This document shows, piece after piece, positions 35,955 to 45,928 of a stretch of DNA of 64,000 nt. Where the stretch lies: NCBI RefSeq assembly GCF_900128895.1, contig NZ_FSQW01000002.1, positions 620,001 to 684,000 on the forward strand, given 5' to 3'. The notes under the pieces were generated by a model that saw only the letters and a program-made list of their open reading frames with translations, was not told the origin of the DNA and searched no databases. The stretch's first letter is position 1. Every line of letters starts with the position of its first letter. This stretch comes from Parasphingorhabdus marina DSM 22363. GTDB taxonomy: Bacteria; Pseudomonadota; Alphaproteobacteria; Sphingomonadales; Sphingomonadaceae. The position numbers and the translations under genes are program-made.

Positions 35955-38900
35955 GTGACTCCGCTCTCTTCCCTCTTTGATGCGCAGCATCCGCTGACCG
36001 TGGCCGGTGTGCCCTCCGGCTATCGGTCGCTCTGTCTTGGTGAGATTACAGCGAATTCCGGGAAACGCACCGTCTATATCGCGACCGACGATGCAGCCAT
36101 GAGCGCTGTTGCCGAAGCAGCCCGATATTTCGAGCCAGATCTGGACATTATTGAATTTCCGGCCTGGGATTGCCTTCCTTATGACCGCGCCTCCCCGGCA
36201 CTGCATACCAGTGCGGACCGGCTGGCAGCACTGGCCCGGCTGGCAGCAGAGCCGGTTGGCAGGCAGCTGGTTGTGACGACTGTTAATGCCGTAACCCAAA
36301 AGCTGCTGGATCCTGCGCGGATCGGCGAAATGGTGACGCGACTTGCGCCGGGAGCCGTGATCGAGCAGGAAAAGCTGATTTCCTGGTTATATTCCAACGG
36401 TTTTGTCCGAGTGGATACCGTGGCGGACAGCGGTGAATTTGCTGCCCGCGGCGGGTTGATAGATCTCTTTCCGCCAGGGGCCGAAAGTCCCCTTAGAATC
36501 GATCTTTTCGGAGATGAGATCGAGTCCCTGCGGACATTTGATCCAGCGGACCAGCGTACAACCGGGTCGGTGGATCAGTTTGAATTGTTGCCGGTATCCG
36601 AATTCCTCCTCGACAAGGACAGTATCACCCGCTTTCGTACCCGGTATCGGGAATTGTTTGGAGCCGAATCCACAGGTGATCCGCTATATCAGTCCATCTC
36701 CGATGGTCGGCGTTTGTCGGGAATGGAACACTGGCTGCCATTGCTGGAAGAGCGGCTGGTCAGCTTCTTCGAATATGTCGGTGACGATGTAGTGATCCTC
36801 GCCGATGTGGCAACCGAAGCGGCCGCAGAGGCGCAATTTGCCGCGATTGCTGACTATTACAAAAACCGCCAGGAAGCGGACAAGGCCAATCTTTCCAGCT
36901 ACCGCCCGTTGCCGCCGGATCAACTGTACCTGTCTCCTCAAGAGTGGCAGGCGATCCAGGAAAATGGTCCCATCCACCGGATCAGCGAATTTGACGAACC
37001 GGAATCGTCAACCGTCATTTCATTATCGGTTTCCTCCCCTCGCGATTTCTCGCCGGAACGGGCGCGCAACGAAAACATCTACAAGGCGCTGTCCGCGCAC
37101 GTGAACAGCCTTGCCAAATCTGGCCTTCGGGTTGTTCTGGCAAGTTACACAAAAGGGTCCCGGGCGCGACTTTTTGACCTGCTCAATGATCATGACGTCA
37201 AGACGCCAGTGCTTTGTGATGACTGGACATCCAGTATTTCCGGCGACAATTCGGTCGCGCTGACCGTCCTGCCCATGGCTTCCGGTTTCCGGACCGACGA
37301 AATTGCGCTGCTCACAGAACAGGATATTTTCGGAGACCGTCTTGTCCGCAAATCACGTCGGCGCAAGAGTGGCGACGCGTTTATCGAGGAGCTCTCTGCG
37401 CTCGAACAGGGCGATCTGGTTGTCCACCTCGAGCATGGCATTGGCCTGTACGAAGGCATTGTCTCCATTCCGGTGGGCGAAAGTCCGCATGATTGTGTAG
37501 CCCTGAAATATGCGGGCGGGGACAAGCTTTTCGTCCCGGTAGAAAATATTGATGTACTCAGCCGCTATGGCGAGGCCGGCGAGAATGTGGTTCTCGACCG
37601 GCTGGGCGGTGAAGGATGGCAGCGTCGCAAGTCCAAACTGAAAGAGCGCATACGTGCCATAGCTCATGAGCTGCTGAAGACAGCCGCCGCGCGGGCGCTC
37701 CAGCCAGCTACTCCGGCCCGGGTGGAAGCCCCGGACATGGCGGGATTTGTCGACCGATTCCCCTATCAGGAGACCGAAGACCAGCAGCAGGCCATCGAGG
37801 AAGTGCTCGAGGACATGGCATCCGGCAAGGCCATGGACCGGCTGGTTTGCGGCGATGTCGGGTTCGGGAAAACCGAAGTTGCCATGCGCGCCGCCTTTGC
37901 GGCTGCCATGTCCGGCATGCAGGTGGCGATTATCGCCCCCACCACCTTGCTCGCCCGTCAGCATTTCTCCAATTTCGAGGAACGCTTCCGTCCTTTCCCC
38001 GTCAATATCGGCCGGTTGTCCCGGCTGGTCCCACCTTCCGAAGCGAAGAAGACGAAAGAAGGGCTAGCCAGCGGAAATATTGATATCGTGATCGGCACCC
38101 ACGCGCTGCTCGCCAAATCGGTCGAGTTTCAGCGGCTGGGACTGATCATTGTTGATGAAGAGCAGCGTTTTGGGGTCACTCACAAGGAACGTCTGAAGGC
38201 AATGAAGGCCGATGTGCATGTTCTGACACTGACTGCCACACCCATTCCCAGGACTTTGCAGATGGCGATGACAGGATTGCGGGAGCTATCGGTAATCCAG
38301 ACACCTCCCGTCGACCGACTGGCTGTGCGCACCTATGTCATGCCGTGGGATCCGGTACCGCTGCGCGAAGCGCTCATGCGCGAACATTTTCGCGGCGGTC
38401 AGTCATTTCTTGTCGTGCCGAGAATTGCGGATCTGACCGAAATTCAGGAATTTCTGAAAGAGCATGTCCCGGAAATCACCTATGTTGTTGCCCATGGCCA
38501 GATGCCGCCAGCCCAGGTTGAGGAACGAATGTCTGCCTTCTACGACCGGAAATATGACGTGCTGCTTTCCACAACAATTGTAGAAAGCGGCCTGGACATC
38601 CCCAGTGCCAACACCTTGATCATCCACCGGGCGGATCGCTTTGGGCTAGCGCAACTCTATCAGCTCCGCGGCCGCGTCGGCCGGTCGAAGACCCGTGCCT
38701 ACGCCTACATGGTTACACCGCGGGACAGGGTCATTACGGAAAAAGCCGAAAAACGTCTCAAAATTCTAGGCGATCTCGATAGCCTTGGGGCCGGTTTCGA
38801 GCTTGCCAGCCATGATCTGGATATTCGTGGAGCCGGCAATTTGCTGGGGGACGAGCAATCGGGCCATATCCGCGAGGTCGGATTCGAACTCTACCAGTCG

Positions 38901-39419
38901 ATGCTCGAGGATGCGATTCTGGACGCAAAAGCCAAGGGTGCCGGGCTGGAACGGGAGAGCCAGGATTTCTCCCCGCAAATTACTGTTGATGCCCCCATAC
39001 TCATTCCCGAGAATTACGTGCCCGATCTGTCACTGCGCATGGGTCTGTATCGGCGCATGAACAATTTGCAGGACCATCAGGAGATTCAGGCATTTGCCGC
39101 CGAGATGATCGATCGATTCGGCGATTTGCCGGTGGAAACAGACAATCTGCTCAAACTGATGGAAATCAAGATGAACTGCGTAAAAGCGCATATCGCCAAG
39201 ATCGAAATGGGGCCGCGTGGCGCGCTTGTCAGTTTCCACAATGATGTGTTTCCGAACGTTCCCGGACTGCTGGCCTATGCCGAACGGTTGAAAGGGACGG
39301 CTAAAATCCGTCCCGACAACAAGTTGTTTATCGAACGACGCTGGCGCGATCCACGATCGCGCCTGCATGGTCTGTCGCAGCTCACTACAGGATTGTCCAA
39401 ACTGGCGCGTCAAAAATAG
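35955..39419 (+). CDS. mfd: Transcription-repair coupling factor
   Basis: Mfd removes RNA polymerase stalled at lesions and recruits UvrA. The 1154-residue product has the UvrB-like N-terminal module (EFPAWDCLPYDRASPALHTSADRLAALARL), the RNA-polymerase interaction domain (ALEQGDLVVHLEHGIGLYEG...DKLFVPVENIDVLSRY), a translocase core with GDVGFGKTEVAMRA, DEEQRFGVTHKERLK, TATPIPRTLQMAMTGLRELS and QLRGRVGRS, and a C-terminal TRCF domain (YVPDLSLRMGLYRRMNNLQ). The start is GTG 35955. Full length, nothing missing. Confidence 0.97.
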   Translation: MTPLSSLFDAQHPLTVAGVPSGYRSLCLGEITANSGKRTVYIATDDAAMSAVAEAARYFEPDLDIIEFPAWDCLPYDRASPALHTSADRLAALARLAAEPVGRQLVVTTVNAVTQKLLDPARIGEMVTRLAPGAVIEQEKLISWLYSNGFVRVDTVADSGEFAARGGLIDLFPPGAESPLRIDLFGDEIESLRTFDPADQRTTGSVDQFELLPVSEFLLDKDSITRFRTRYRELFGAESTGDPLYQSISDGRRLSGMEHWLPLLEERLVSFFEYVGDDVVILADVATEAAAEAQFAAIADYYKNRQEADKANLSSYRPLPPDQLYLSPQEWQAIQENGPIHRISEFDEPESSTVISLSVSSPRDFSPERARNENIYKALSAHVNSLAKSGLRVVLASYTKGSRARLFDLLNDHDVKTPVLCDDWTSSISGDNSVALTVLPMASGFRTDEIALLTEQDIFGDRLVRKSRRRKSGDAFIEELSALEQGDLVVHLEHGIGLYEGIVSIPVGESPHDCVALKYAGGDKLFVPVENIDVLSRYGEAGENVVLDRLGGEGWQRRKSKLKERIRAIAHELLKTAAARALQPATPARVEAPDMAGFVDRFPYQETEDQQQAIEEVLEDMASGKAMDRLVCGDVGFGKTEVAMRAAFAAAMSGMQVAIIAPTTLLARQHFSNFEERFRPFPVNIGRLSRLVPPSEAKKTKEGLASGNIDIVIGTHALLAKSVEFQRLGLIIVDEEQRFGVTHKERLKAMKADVHVLTLTATPIPRTLQMAMTGLRELSVIQTPPVDRLAVRTYVMPWDPVPLREALMREHFRGGQSFLVVPRIADLTEIQEFLKEHVPEITYVVAHGQMPPAQVEERMSAFYDRKYDVLLSTTIVESGLDIPSANTLIIHRADRFGLAQLYQLRGRVGRSKTRAYAYMVTPRDRVITEKAEKRLKILGDLDSLGAGFELASHDLDIRGAGNLLGDEQSGHIREVGFELYQSMLEDAILDAKAKGAGLERESQDFSPQITVDAPILIPENYVPDLSLRMGLYRRMNNLQDHQEIQAFAAEMIDRFGDLPVETDNLLKLMEIKMNCVKAHIAKIEMGPRGALVSFHNDVFPNVPGLLAYAERLKGTAKIRPDNKLFIERRWRDPRSRLHGLSQLTTGLSKLARQK

Positions 39420-39432
39420 TTGATCGCACCAA

Positions 39433-41562
39433 TTAGTCGCTGCGCAGAGCGAATATTTCGAATTCTTCCGGTACGAGTGGCCCGGACCGCAGGAATCCCT
39501 GGTAGAATTCGCAGCCCTGTTCGGACAAAAGTGCGAGTTGTTCTTCGGTTTCCACGCCCTCGGCAATGACCGACAATCCGAGGCTGTGCGCCATGGAAAT
39601 AATCGACCTGACAACCACCTGGTCCTTCTCCGATCCGGAAATATCGCCAGTCAGTCCGCTGTCAATCTTGAGATAGTCCAGGGGCAGGTTTTTGAGATAG
39701 GCCAGGCTGCTATAGCCAGTGCCAAAATCGTCAATGGCAACGCGCAGCCCCAGTTCCCGCAATTCCTTCAGCCGGTCAGCAGCGCTATCGAGATCAGAAA
39801 TCAATTCGGATTCCGTTATTTCCAGGGTCAGGCGATCGCCGGAAAATCCGGATTTTCCGATTGCGTCCGAAATATTCGTCACAAATCTTCTGCTCGCCAG
39901 ATCGCCAGCAGTCACATTGATTGACAGTCTCAGAAATGACAGACTTTCCGGCCATTGCGCAGCGAGCTCAAGAACGCGATTGTGAATGTGCAAAGACAGC
40001 AATTCCATCAAACCGGCGCGGTCAGCAACGGCAAAAAGCGTTCCGGCACCCAGAAATCCGAATTTGGGATGGTTCCAGCGCGCCAAGGCTTCCGCTCCGA
40101 TAAGCTGCCCCGTATCGGTCCGGATTTGCGGCTGGAACGAAATGGTGATCTCGTTCCGCTCCAAGGCGTGAGCAAGTTCACCTTCCAATTGTTGTTCCAG
40201 CAAGACATCCTTGTCGGTTGAGGCACTGATTTTGATCATCACCGAATCCGACGCCATCGCTTCGGCAAGTGCCAGGATCCCTCGCCTCACAAGTGAGGCT
40301 TCATCGCCCGGCCCCTGACCACTGGCCACGCCCGCCCGGGCAGTGAGACGAATTTTCCGTCCATCAATGGAGACGGGGTCGAATACCTTGTTCAGCAGCC
40401 CGTCGGCAAAAGCCGGTGTGTCCGTCACACCTTCGCCCAAGTTTAGCGCGACGACAAAATTCTGACCATCCATCCGCGCTACCAAAATACTTTCGCTGGA
40501 ATGCTCCGTAGTTGTCGCGATCAGTCTTTGCCCAATACGCCGCATGACCTCGTCGCCCACAGAACGCCCATAAGCGGCGTTGATGGTCTCGAAATTCTTG
40601 AGGCCCATTGCGACAAAACCGATTTCCCTGCCCTGTTCCATGCCGTCGCGGATCCAGGTCCGGGCAGCTGCACCATTGCGCAGGCCGGAGAGCAGATCCC
40701 GTTCCATCCAGTTTTCCGCCGCCGGGTCTGAATACAGGCGTTCAATTCGACCATGAAGGCGGTCCCCGGCATCATGCAAATGATGAATAACCTTTTCGCC
40801 ATTCCAGTGGTGGGGGATCGCAGCCTGTGCGGAACCGCTGCGCAGCCGACCCATCGCTCCCCTCACCCTCGCACGATCCTTGTCAGTCATATTCCGATAG
40901 AACCCGGTGACCGGATAGCGAGAAATCTGGTCTGGTCCGAGACCAAGGCGCATCTGATCACTAAACATCACATCATTCAGGTCCGATTTTCGGAAAGACC
41001 ATGCCTCATCCGAGCGGGCCAGAAGCTGCTGGAGCTGATCCGTTGCATTCCTGCCCCCGCGCATGTTTTCGGCATATCGATTGGCGAACTTCAACGCCTG
41101 TGCCAGGTCTGCATTGTCATTTCCCAAATCCAGAAAATGCGTGGCCCCTGCGATATAGCATTTTGCAGCTATATCGCATTGTCGCACGGCATCCCCCAGC
41201 GCCAGAATGGCGAGGCTACCGCGGGGATCAATGGCGTGTACTTCCGCAATCGCCGCCTGCCCTTCTGCTTCCGCATCGCGGACATCAATTACTGCGATCA
41301 AAGCCCGCGAAGACGCAATCCGGCTATGCAGTTCATCCCCCCGGCGCGCAGAGCTCACTCGCCAGCCCAGGCCCGAGAGTTCCGCAGCAAGCGGATCCCG
41401 GTCGTGGAACGACAGCAAGAACAGATGTTTTGCCGCAGGCTGTTCGATAGATGCAGATTGCGCAGGTGTAACCGGAATATTCCTTCGTTTGGTTCGTCCA
41501 GACCGCGCTGAGAGCGCAGATATCCTATTCTTTTGCATAGCAGCCAAATCTTTCTCAACCAT
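39433..41562 (-). CDS. Response-regulator-like/degenerate GGDEF/EAL protein
   Basis: A 709-residue protein with three parts. Residues 45-165 look like a receiver-fold domain (HLFLLSFHDRDPLAAELSGLGWRVSSARRGDELHSRI) without clear phospho-acceptor chemistry. A GGDEF-type domain follows in which the signature is broken: VARMDGQNFVVAL replaces GGDEF, so cyclase activity is unlikely. The C-terminal EAL domain is intact: GAEALARWNHP, LSINVTAGDL, LEITES, AIDDFGTGYSSL, YLKIDSG, AEGVETEEQ and FYQGFLRSGPL. A c-di-GMP phosphodiesterase is the best call. ATG 41562 or 41538 may be the start. Convergent with mfd, divergent from moaA. Confidence 0.87.
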   Translation of the reverse strand: MVEKDLAAMQKNRISALSARSGRTKRRNIPVTPAQSASIEQPAAKHLFLLSFHDRDPLAAELSGLGWRVSSARRGDELHSRIASSRALIAVIDVRDAEAEGQAAIAEVHAIDPRGSLAILALGDAVRQCDIAAKCYIAGATHFLDLGNDNADLAQALKFANRYAENMRGGRNATDQLQQLLARSDEAWSFRKSDLNDVMFSDQMRLGLGPDQISRYPVTGFYRNMTDKDRARVRGAMGRLRSGSAQAAIPHHWNGEKVIHHLHDAGDRLHGRIERLYSDPAAENWMERDLLSGLRNGAAARTWIRDGMEQGREIGFVAMGLKNFETINAAYGRSVGDEVMRRIGQRLIATTTEHSSESILVARMDGQNFVVALNLGEGVTDTPAFADGLLNKVFDPVSIDGRKIRLTARAGVASGQGPGDEASLVRRGILALAEAMASDSVMIKISASTDKDVLLEQQLEGELAHALERNEITISFQPQIRTDTGQLIGAEALARWNHPKFGFLGAGTLFAVADRAGLMELLSLHIHNRVLELAAQWPESLSFLRLSINVTAGDLASRRFVTNISDAIGKSGFSGDRLTLEITESELISDLDSAADRLKELRELGLRVAIDDFGTGYSSLAYLKNLPLDYLKIDSGLTGDISGSEKDQVVVRSIISMAHSLGLSVIAEGVETEEQLALLSEQGCEFYQGFLRSGPLVPEEFEIFALRSD

Positions 41563-41618
41563 TGCCCGCGCTTCAACAAATCGCTAAGAATTGGCCATTC
41601 ATGACAGGTGAGACAGGC

Positions 41619-42605
41619 ATGCAGGACGGATTTGGCCGGAAAATCGACTATCTGCGCATCTCGGTGACCGACCGGTGCAATTTTCGATGTCAGTATTGCA
41701 TGTCGGAAAAAATGACATTCATGCCAAAAAGCGAATTGCTCACGCTCGAAGAAATCACCCTCATAGCCGAAAGATTCATCGGGCACGGCATCCGCAAGAT
41801 CCGCCTGACCGGCGGCGAACCGCTGGTCAGACGCGATATGGGTGATGTCATCCAGCGGCTGGGCCGCAAGGTTCAGTCCGGCGAGCTGGAGGAACTGACA
41901 ATGACCACCAACGGGTCGTTGCTGGAAGAATATGCAGACCATATTGCAAATCACAATGTCCGCCGGATCAACGTCAGTATGGATACGCTGAACCCCGAGA
42001 GATTCCGGGAAATCACGCGCGGTGCAGACATTGCTCAGGTGCTGAGAGGAATCGATGCAGCAAAGAATGCCGGCATTCGGGTCAAGATAAACATGGTTGG
42101 CCTGCGTGATTTCAATGAAACAGATCTGCTCCCCATGGCCGAATATTGTGCCCGGGAAGGTCATGACCTGACGGTCATCGAAACCATGCCACTCGGTGAC
42201 GTTGGAGCAGACCGCAAGCTGGAACATATCCCCGCTGAAGAGTTCATCGCTCCGCTGACGCGCGAATATGATCTGGAACCTGTCGGATATCGCAGTGCGG
42301 GGCCCGCGCGCTATCACATGGTCAGGCCTTTGGGGTTGCGGCTCGGCACCATAACCCCGCTCAGCCAGAATTTTTGCGATGGCTGCAATCGCCTGCGTCT
42401 GACCACCGACGGCAAGATATTTATGTGTCTGGGGCACAATGCCCATGTTGATTTACGAAGCGCAGTGCGCAATGAAGGCATTGAGGCTGTTGATCGGTTG
42501 CTTCAAAAAGCTTTGAAGCTCAAGCCGTTGAGACATGAATTTAATGCGCAACTCGACGGGTCCGCAGACATTTTGGAGCGTCACATGAACGTTACGGGCG
42601 GATGA
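41619..42605 (+). CDS. moaA: GTP 3',8-cyclase (molybdenum cofactor)
   Basis: MoaA is a radical-SAM enzyme that converts GTP to 3',8-cyclo-GTP, first step of molybdopterin synthesis with MoaC. The 328-residue protein has the SAM cluster motif VTDRCNFRCQYCM (CxxxCxxC), the GGEP motif LTGGEPLVRRDM, and the C-terminal cluster CDGCNRLRLTTDGKIFMCLG. ATG 41619 gives the usual N-terminus MQDGFGRKIDYLRISVTDR; ATG 41601 is possible. No other mo- gene is in the window. Overlaps nadK by 4 nt (ATGA). Confidence 0.95.
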   Translation: MQDGFGRKIDYLRISVTDRCNFRCQYCMSEKMTFMPKSELLTLEEITLIAERFIGHGIRKIRLTGGEPLVRRDMGDVIQRLGRKVQSGELEELTMTTNGSLLEEYADHIANHNVRRINVSMDTLNPERFREITRGADIAQVLRGIDAAKNAGIRVKINMVGLRDFNETDLLPMAEYCAREGHDLTVIETMPLGDVGADRKLEHIPAEEFIAPLTREYDLEPVGYRSAGPARYHMVRPLGLRLGTITPLSQNFCDGCNRLRLTTDGKIFMCLGHNAHVDLRSAVRNEGIEAVDRLLQKALKLKPLRHEFNAQLDGSADILERHMNVTGG

Positions 42606-43375
42606 CCGACACAAAATGGGCACTTATCGTGTCCCCCACCCCGCAGGCCCAGGAAGCGGGGAAAAAACTGCAACCGCTGATGGAATGGGTTTCCCTTGAT
42701 GAGGCTGACAAGGCCGTGGTCCTCGGCGGCGATGGTTTTATGTTGCAGACGCTGCACCAGATGCTGAACCGCCGCAAGATCATGCCCGTCTATGGCATGA
42801 ATCTCGGAACCGTCGGCTTTCTGATGAACAACTGGCATGAAGCGGACCTGACCCAGCGACTGGAAAAAGCCCGGGCGTTCAAGGTCAAACCACTCAGGAT
42901 GGAAGTCGAGACCATTTCCGGCGCCAGTTTCTCCCTGCCTGCGATCAACGAAGTCTCACTGCTGCGTGAAACGCGCCAGACGGCGAAACTGGAGATCGAG
43001 GTCAACGGACGGATCATGATGGAAGAACTTGTGTGCGATGGCGTGCTCATTGCCACACCCGCTGGGTCTACAGCCTATAACCTGTCAGCAAATGGTCCGA
43101 TCCTGCCTTTGTCCTGCAATCTTCTGGCCCTGACACCGATCAGCCCGTTTCGTCCACGCCGCTGGAAAGGTGCAATTCTGCCTGACAAAATGCAAATCGG
43201 AATCCGGGTGCTGAATGCCGAAAAACGGCCAGTCAGTGCTGTTGGCGATCAGCAGGAAATCCGGGATGTCAGCCGTGTGACGGTGGCCATAGACCGCAAT
43301 CAGGCCCTGACAATGCTGTTCGATCCCGAGCATGCACTGGACGACCGAATTGCCATGGAACAATTTGTTGTTTGA
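42602..43375 (+). CDS. nadK: NAD kinase
   Basis: NadK phosphorylates NAD to NADP. The 257-residue protein has the catalytic GGDG (VVLGGDGFMLQTLH), MNLGTVGFLMN, the INEVSLLRE motif, and CDGVLIATPAGSTAYNLSANGP. Length is that of the short alphaproteobacterial type. It is coupled to moaA by ATGA and ends 62 nt before the tRNA-Asn gene. Confidence 0.95.
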   Translation: MTDTKWALIVSPTPQAQEAGKKLQPLMEWVSLDEADKAVVLGGDGFMLQTLHQMLNRRKIMPVYGMNLGTVGFLMNNWHEADLTQRLEKARAFKVKPLRMEVETISGASFSLPAINEVSLLRETRQTAKLEIEVNGRIMMEELVCDGVLIATPAGSTAYNLSANGPILPLSCNLLALTPISPFRPRRWKGAILPDKMQIGIRVLNAEKRPVSAVGDQQEIRDVSRVTVAIDRNQALTMLFDPEHALDDRIAMEQFVV

Positions 43376-43379
43376 TGGC

Positions 43380-43408
43380 TTGCAGGCTGCGAATGACGTT
43401 GCTATAGG
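43380..43408 (+). promoter_or_regulatory. Probable promoter of tRNA-Asn
   Basis: TTGCAG (43380-43385), 17-nt spacer, TATAGG (43403-43408); transcription would start about 23 nt before the tRNA 5' end. Confidence 0.55.
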
Positions 43409-43437
43409 CCCGCTGTTCGTCATCGAATGATGGTTGT

Positions 43438-43512
43438 TCCCCGATAGCTCAGCGGTAGAGCCCTCGACTGTTAATCGAGTTGTCGTAGGTTCGAATCCTA
43501 CTCGGGGAGCCA
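43438..43512 (+). tRNA. tRNA-Asn (GTT)
   Basis: A complete cloverleaf of 75 nt including an encoded CCA. The acceptor stem pairs TCCCCGA (43438-43444) with TCGGGGA (43502-43508), discriminator G, CCA 43510-43512. The D-loop begins TAGCTCAGCGGTAGAG, the anticodon loop is CTGTTAA with GTT at 43470-43472, and the T-loop is GGTTCGAATCC. Six T residues follow directly and may help termination. Confidence 0.97.
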
Positions 43513-43652
43513 TTTTTTCCGGTTTTGGAATCCAGTCCACGCCTCGTGACAGCGACTTCGCTTCCGCACAATCCGGGTTACCTTCAGAATCAGCACTTTT
43601 TAACCGATTTCTGTCATTCCGGAACGCTGATCTGGAATTTTTTCAGGATTTG

Positions 43653-45233
43653 GTGACGAGCTTGGCACAGAAAAGTCTCCTCCGAGCGGGTTTGGGCCTG
43701 CTGTTATTCGGCATGGCCTACGCCATTCTGAATCAGCATCTGCTCACGCAATCCATATTGTACCGGGCGGCTGCCCATGACTACGATACCGCGATTTCGT
43801 CGCTATTCTCATTTGGAATTCAGGGCCTGTTATTGCTCGTGGCGGTAGTGATCCTGCCCAAAAGCTGGTTCACAGGAACGCTGATCTTCGTTGCGATCTC
43901 CTCTGCGGTCAACATCACATATGGCCAGTTGCTCAATGACACAATCGACCTGCAGAAGATGGCGTGGGTGCTGACAGAAGCCCGACAGGCCGGAAATGCG
44001 GCATCGGAGTTTGCTATCCCTTTGATGATCGCGATAGGAAAACTTTTGCTGGCGATCCTGTTGTTGTGGGGCACCCGAAGAGCCATGCGCCAGCCCGTCA
44101 AGGATTTCATCCAGGCTCGCCTGCCTCGCAAGACTGTTTCGTCAGTCCCTGTCATTTTGATCGCCTTGTTACCTTCACTGGTCTGGCCGGCAACCGGCTT
44201 CGGCCCGGAGGCGGCCGAAAGAAATGTTTATGGTTATCTGGCGACACTGGTGACGGCGGAACCACCTCCCAAAAGGCGAAACATCGCAGTAGCGCCGCAA
44301 AACGGTGTCGGCACAGACAAGATTCTGTGGATTGTGGACGAAAGCGTTTCCCACGAGATATTTTCGGAAATCATCAAACCGGGCATCACCGAAACGGCGA
44401 TTGTGGATTATGGCAAGGTCGCTTCAATGGGTAATTGCAGCACGCCCGCAAATGTTGCCTTGCGATCCGGTGTCAACGTCCGGAACGTGGACGAAAAAAC
44501 CGATCTGCGGACCAGTCCTTCGATCTGGGGATATGCGAGAAAGGCCGGCTATGAAACAACCTTGATCGATGGGCAGGTCTCAGGACCGCCCCAGAATCTG
44601 CTGCTCGCGCCGGAACGCAAGCTGTTAGACAATTACCGGGCGATGAAAGGCGGATTGCGGACCGATTTCAAGATTGCGCAACATTTAAACGGGCTATTGA
44701 AATCAGATGGCAGAAAATTTGTCCTGGTTCTGCTCCGCGGTGTGCATTTTCAATATCGTGATCATTTTCCCAGAGAAGATCTGGTGGCTGGCAGTTCGAT
44801 AATGACGCAATATAAACAGGCGGTTTCCTATTCCAAAAAGGGCTTTTTTGACGAGCTGTTCAAGGACACGGATCGTTCGGAAATAGCAGTCTTCTATACA
44901 TCGGATCACGGGCAAAATATCGGCCCGGGTTTGCTACCGCATTGTAGCACCCAGCCCGTTGAGGCCGAGTTTTCCGTCCCATTGCTGGCGTTTCTGCCTC
45001 CCGGAAAGATTGCGGATTACACCCCGCAACTACCAACCAGCCACAGTGCCAGTCAGATATTTCCCACCACATTACAGCTTATGGGGTATCCCGACACCTA
45101 TGCACGGGAAGAATATGACAATGACCTGAATTCTTCCACTGCCCAATATGTCTGGTTCGGGCGCGGCATTTTTCCGGTGAGTGATGGCGGCTCGATAGAT
45201 ATCAACAAGCCCGACGACTTCCCGGGGCGCTAG
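43653..45233 (+). CDS. Sulfatase-fold membrane enzyme (EptA/LtaS-like)
   Basis: A 526-residue protein with four or five transmembrane helices in the first ~190 residues, followed by a periplasmic alkaline-phosphatase/sulfatase-fold domain: DKILWIVDESVSHEIF (first metal-ligand strand), ASMGNCSTPANVALRSG (nucleophile region, probably the Thr or Ser of CST), and the second metal block AVFYTSDHGQNIG. This layout is that of phosphoethanolamine or phosphoglycerol transferases acting on lipid A or glycans. The start is GTG 43653 with AGGA 4-5 nt upstream; the frame is open upstream but runs through the tRNA gene. The group transferred cannot be told from sequence. Confidence 0.8.
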   Translation: MTSLAQKSLLRAGLGLLLFGMAYAILNQHLLTQSILYRAAAHDYDTAISSLFSFGIQGLLLLVAVVILPKSWFTGTLIFVAISSAVNITYGQLLNDTIDLQKMAWVLTEARQAGNAASEFAIPLMIAIGKLLLAILLLWGTRRAMRQPVKDFIQARLPRKTVSSVPVILIALLPSLVWPATGFGPEAAERNVYGYLATLVTAEPPPKRRNIAVAPQNGVGTDKILWIVDESVSHEIFSEIIKPGITETAIVDYGKVASMGNCSTPANVALRSGVNVRNVDEKTDLRTSPSIWGYARKAGYETTLIDGQVSGPPQNLLLAPERKLLDNYRAMKGGLRTDFKIAQHLNGLLKSDGRKFVLVLLRGVHFQYRDHFPREDLVAGSSIMTQYKQAVSYSKKGFFDELFKDTDRSEIAVFYTSDHGQNIGPGLLPHCSTQPVEAEFSVPLLAFLPPGKIADYTPQLPTSHSASQIFPTTLQLMGYPDTYAREEYDNDLNSSTAQYVWFGRGIFPVSDGGSIDINKPDDFPGR

Positions 45234-45247
45234 ATCAAGTCCCTGGT

Positions 45248-45922
45248 CTACGCGGCGTTCAGAGCCGCATATACGCCAGCCAGGGCGATAAGTACCGCAA
45301 GAGTCAGCATAACCGGACTGGAGCGGACAGGATGTACTGTATCTGCAGCAAAGTCCGATCGCGGCCGGCTGCCGCCTATCATGGGCGCAACAAGATGATC
45401 CTTGAGCCAGAACCGATAGGTCAGGATCGCAACGATATGCAGACTGATAAAAATGGAGAGCAGATCGAAATTCAGTTCATGAATGTCAGCCAGTTCCCGA
45501 CCCGTATCGAAAGTGACCAGCACCGAAAGCGGACCGGATTCGAGACCATCCACGTCAACCGTAAACAGCCCGGTCCCAACCTGAATGCTCAGCATCAGCA
45601 GGAGAGCAAAGACACTCAGGACACCCATGGGGTTATGGCCAAAAACCGGCTTGTGAGTGCCGGCCCGCAGTTCGCGGAGATAGGCCGGAACAGAAGTAAT
45701 CCGTCTCAGCATCGGCATAAACCTGGCTGTCCAGCTTCCGGCAAATCCCCAGATCAGGCGGAAGATAACAAGGCCCAGCATCGTCAGTCCAAATCGCCGA
45801 TGCCAGTCCATATAGCCCTCTTCGGCTGTCCACCAGAGAGCCGGAATCAACAGGACGATTGACCAGTGAAAAAGGCGAACTGGCCAGTCCCAGACGAGAA
45901 CGGATCGGGGGTCAGCCGTCAT
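45248..45922 (-). CDS. Cytochrome b561-type membrane protein
   Basis: A 224-residue protein of the bacterial di-heme cytochrome b561 / Ni-Fe hydrogenase cytochrome b family: VLVWDWPVRLFHWSIVLL (heme His), MDWHRRFGLTMLGLVIFRLIWGF (HRRFG), VFGHNPMGVLSVFALLLMLSIQVGTGLF and IHELNFDLLSIFISLHIVAILTYRF (His pair). Four core helices plus one C-terminal helix. It lies 6 nt downstream of the cytochrome c' gene on the same strand, so the two probably form an electron-transfer pair. Confidence 0.9.
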   Translation of the reverse strand: MTADPRSVLVWDWPVRLFHWSIVLLIPALWWTAEEGYMDWHRRFGLTMLGLVIFRLIWGFAGSWTARFMPMLRRITSVPAYLRELRAGTHKPVFGHNPMGVLSVFALLLMLSIQVGTGLFTVDVDGLESGPLSVLVTFDTGRELADIHELNFDLLSIFISLHIVAILTYRFWLKDHLVAPMIGGSRPRSDFAADTVHPVRSSPVMLTLAVLIALAGVYAALNAA

Positions 45923-45928
45923 CCGGCT

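Noticed and set aside
43438-43512. tRNA-Asn as an integration site
   Set aside because: No integrase gene, no repeated tRNA 3' end and no compositional change follow it within the window.
43434-43652. N-terminal extension of the sulfatase-fold gene through tRNA-Asn
   Set aside because: The frame is open but lies in the tRNA; the GTG at 43653 has its own AGGA.
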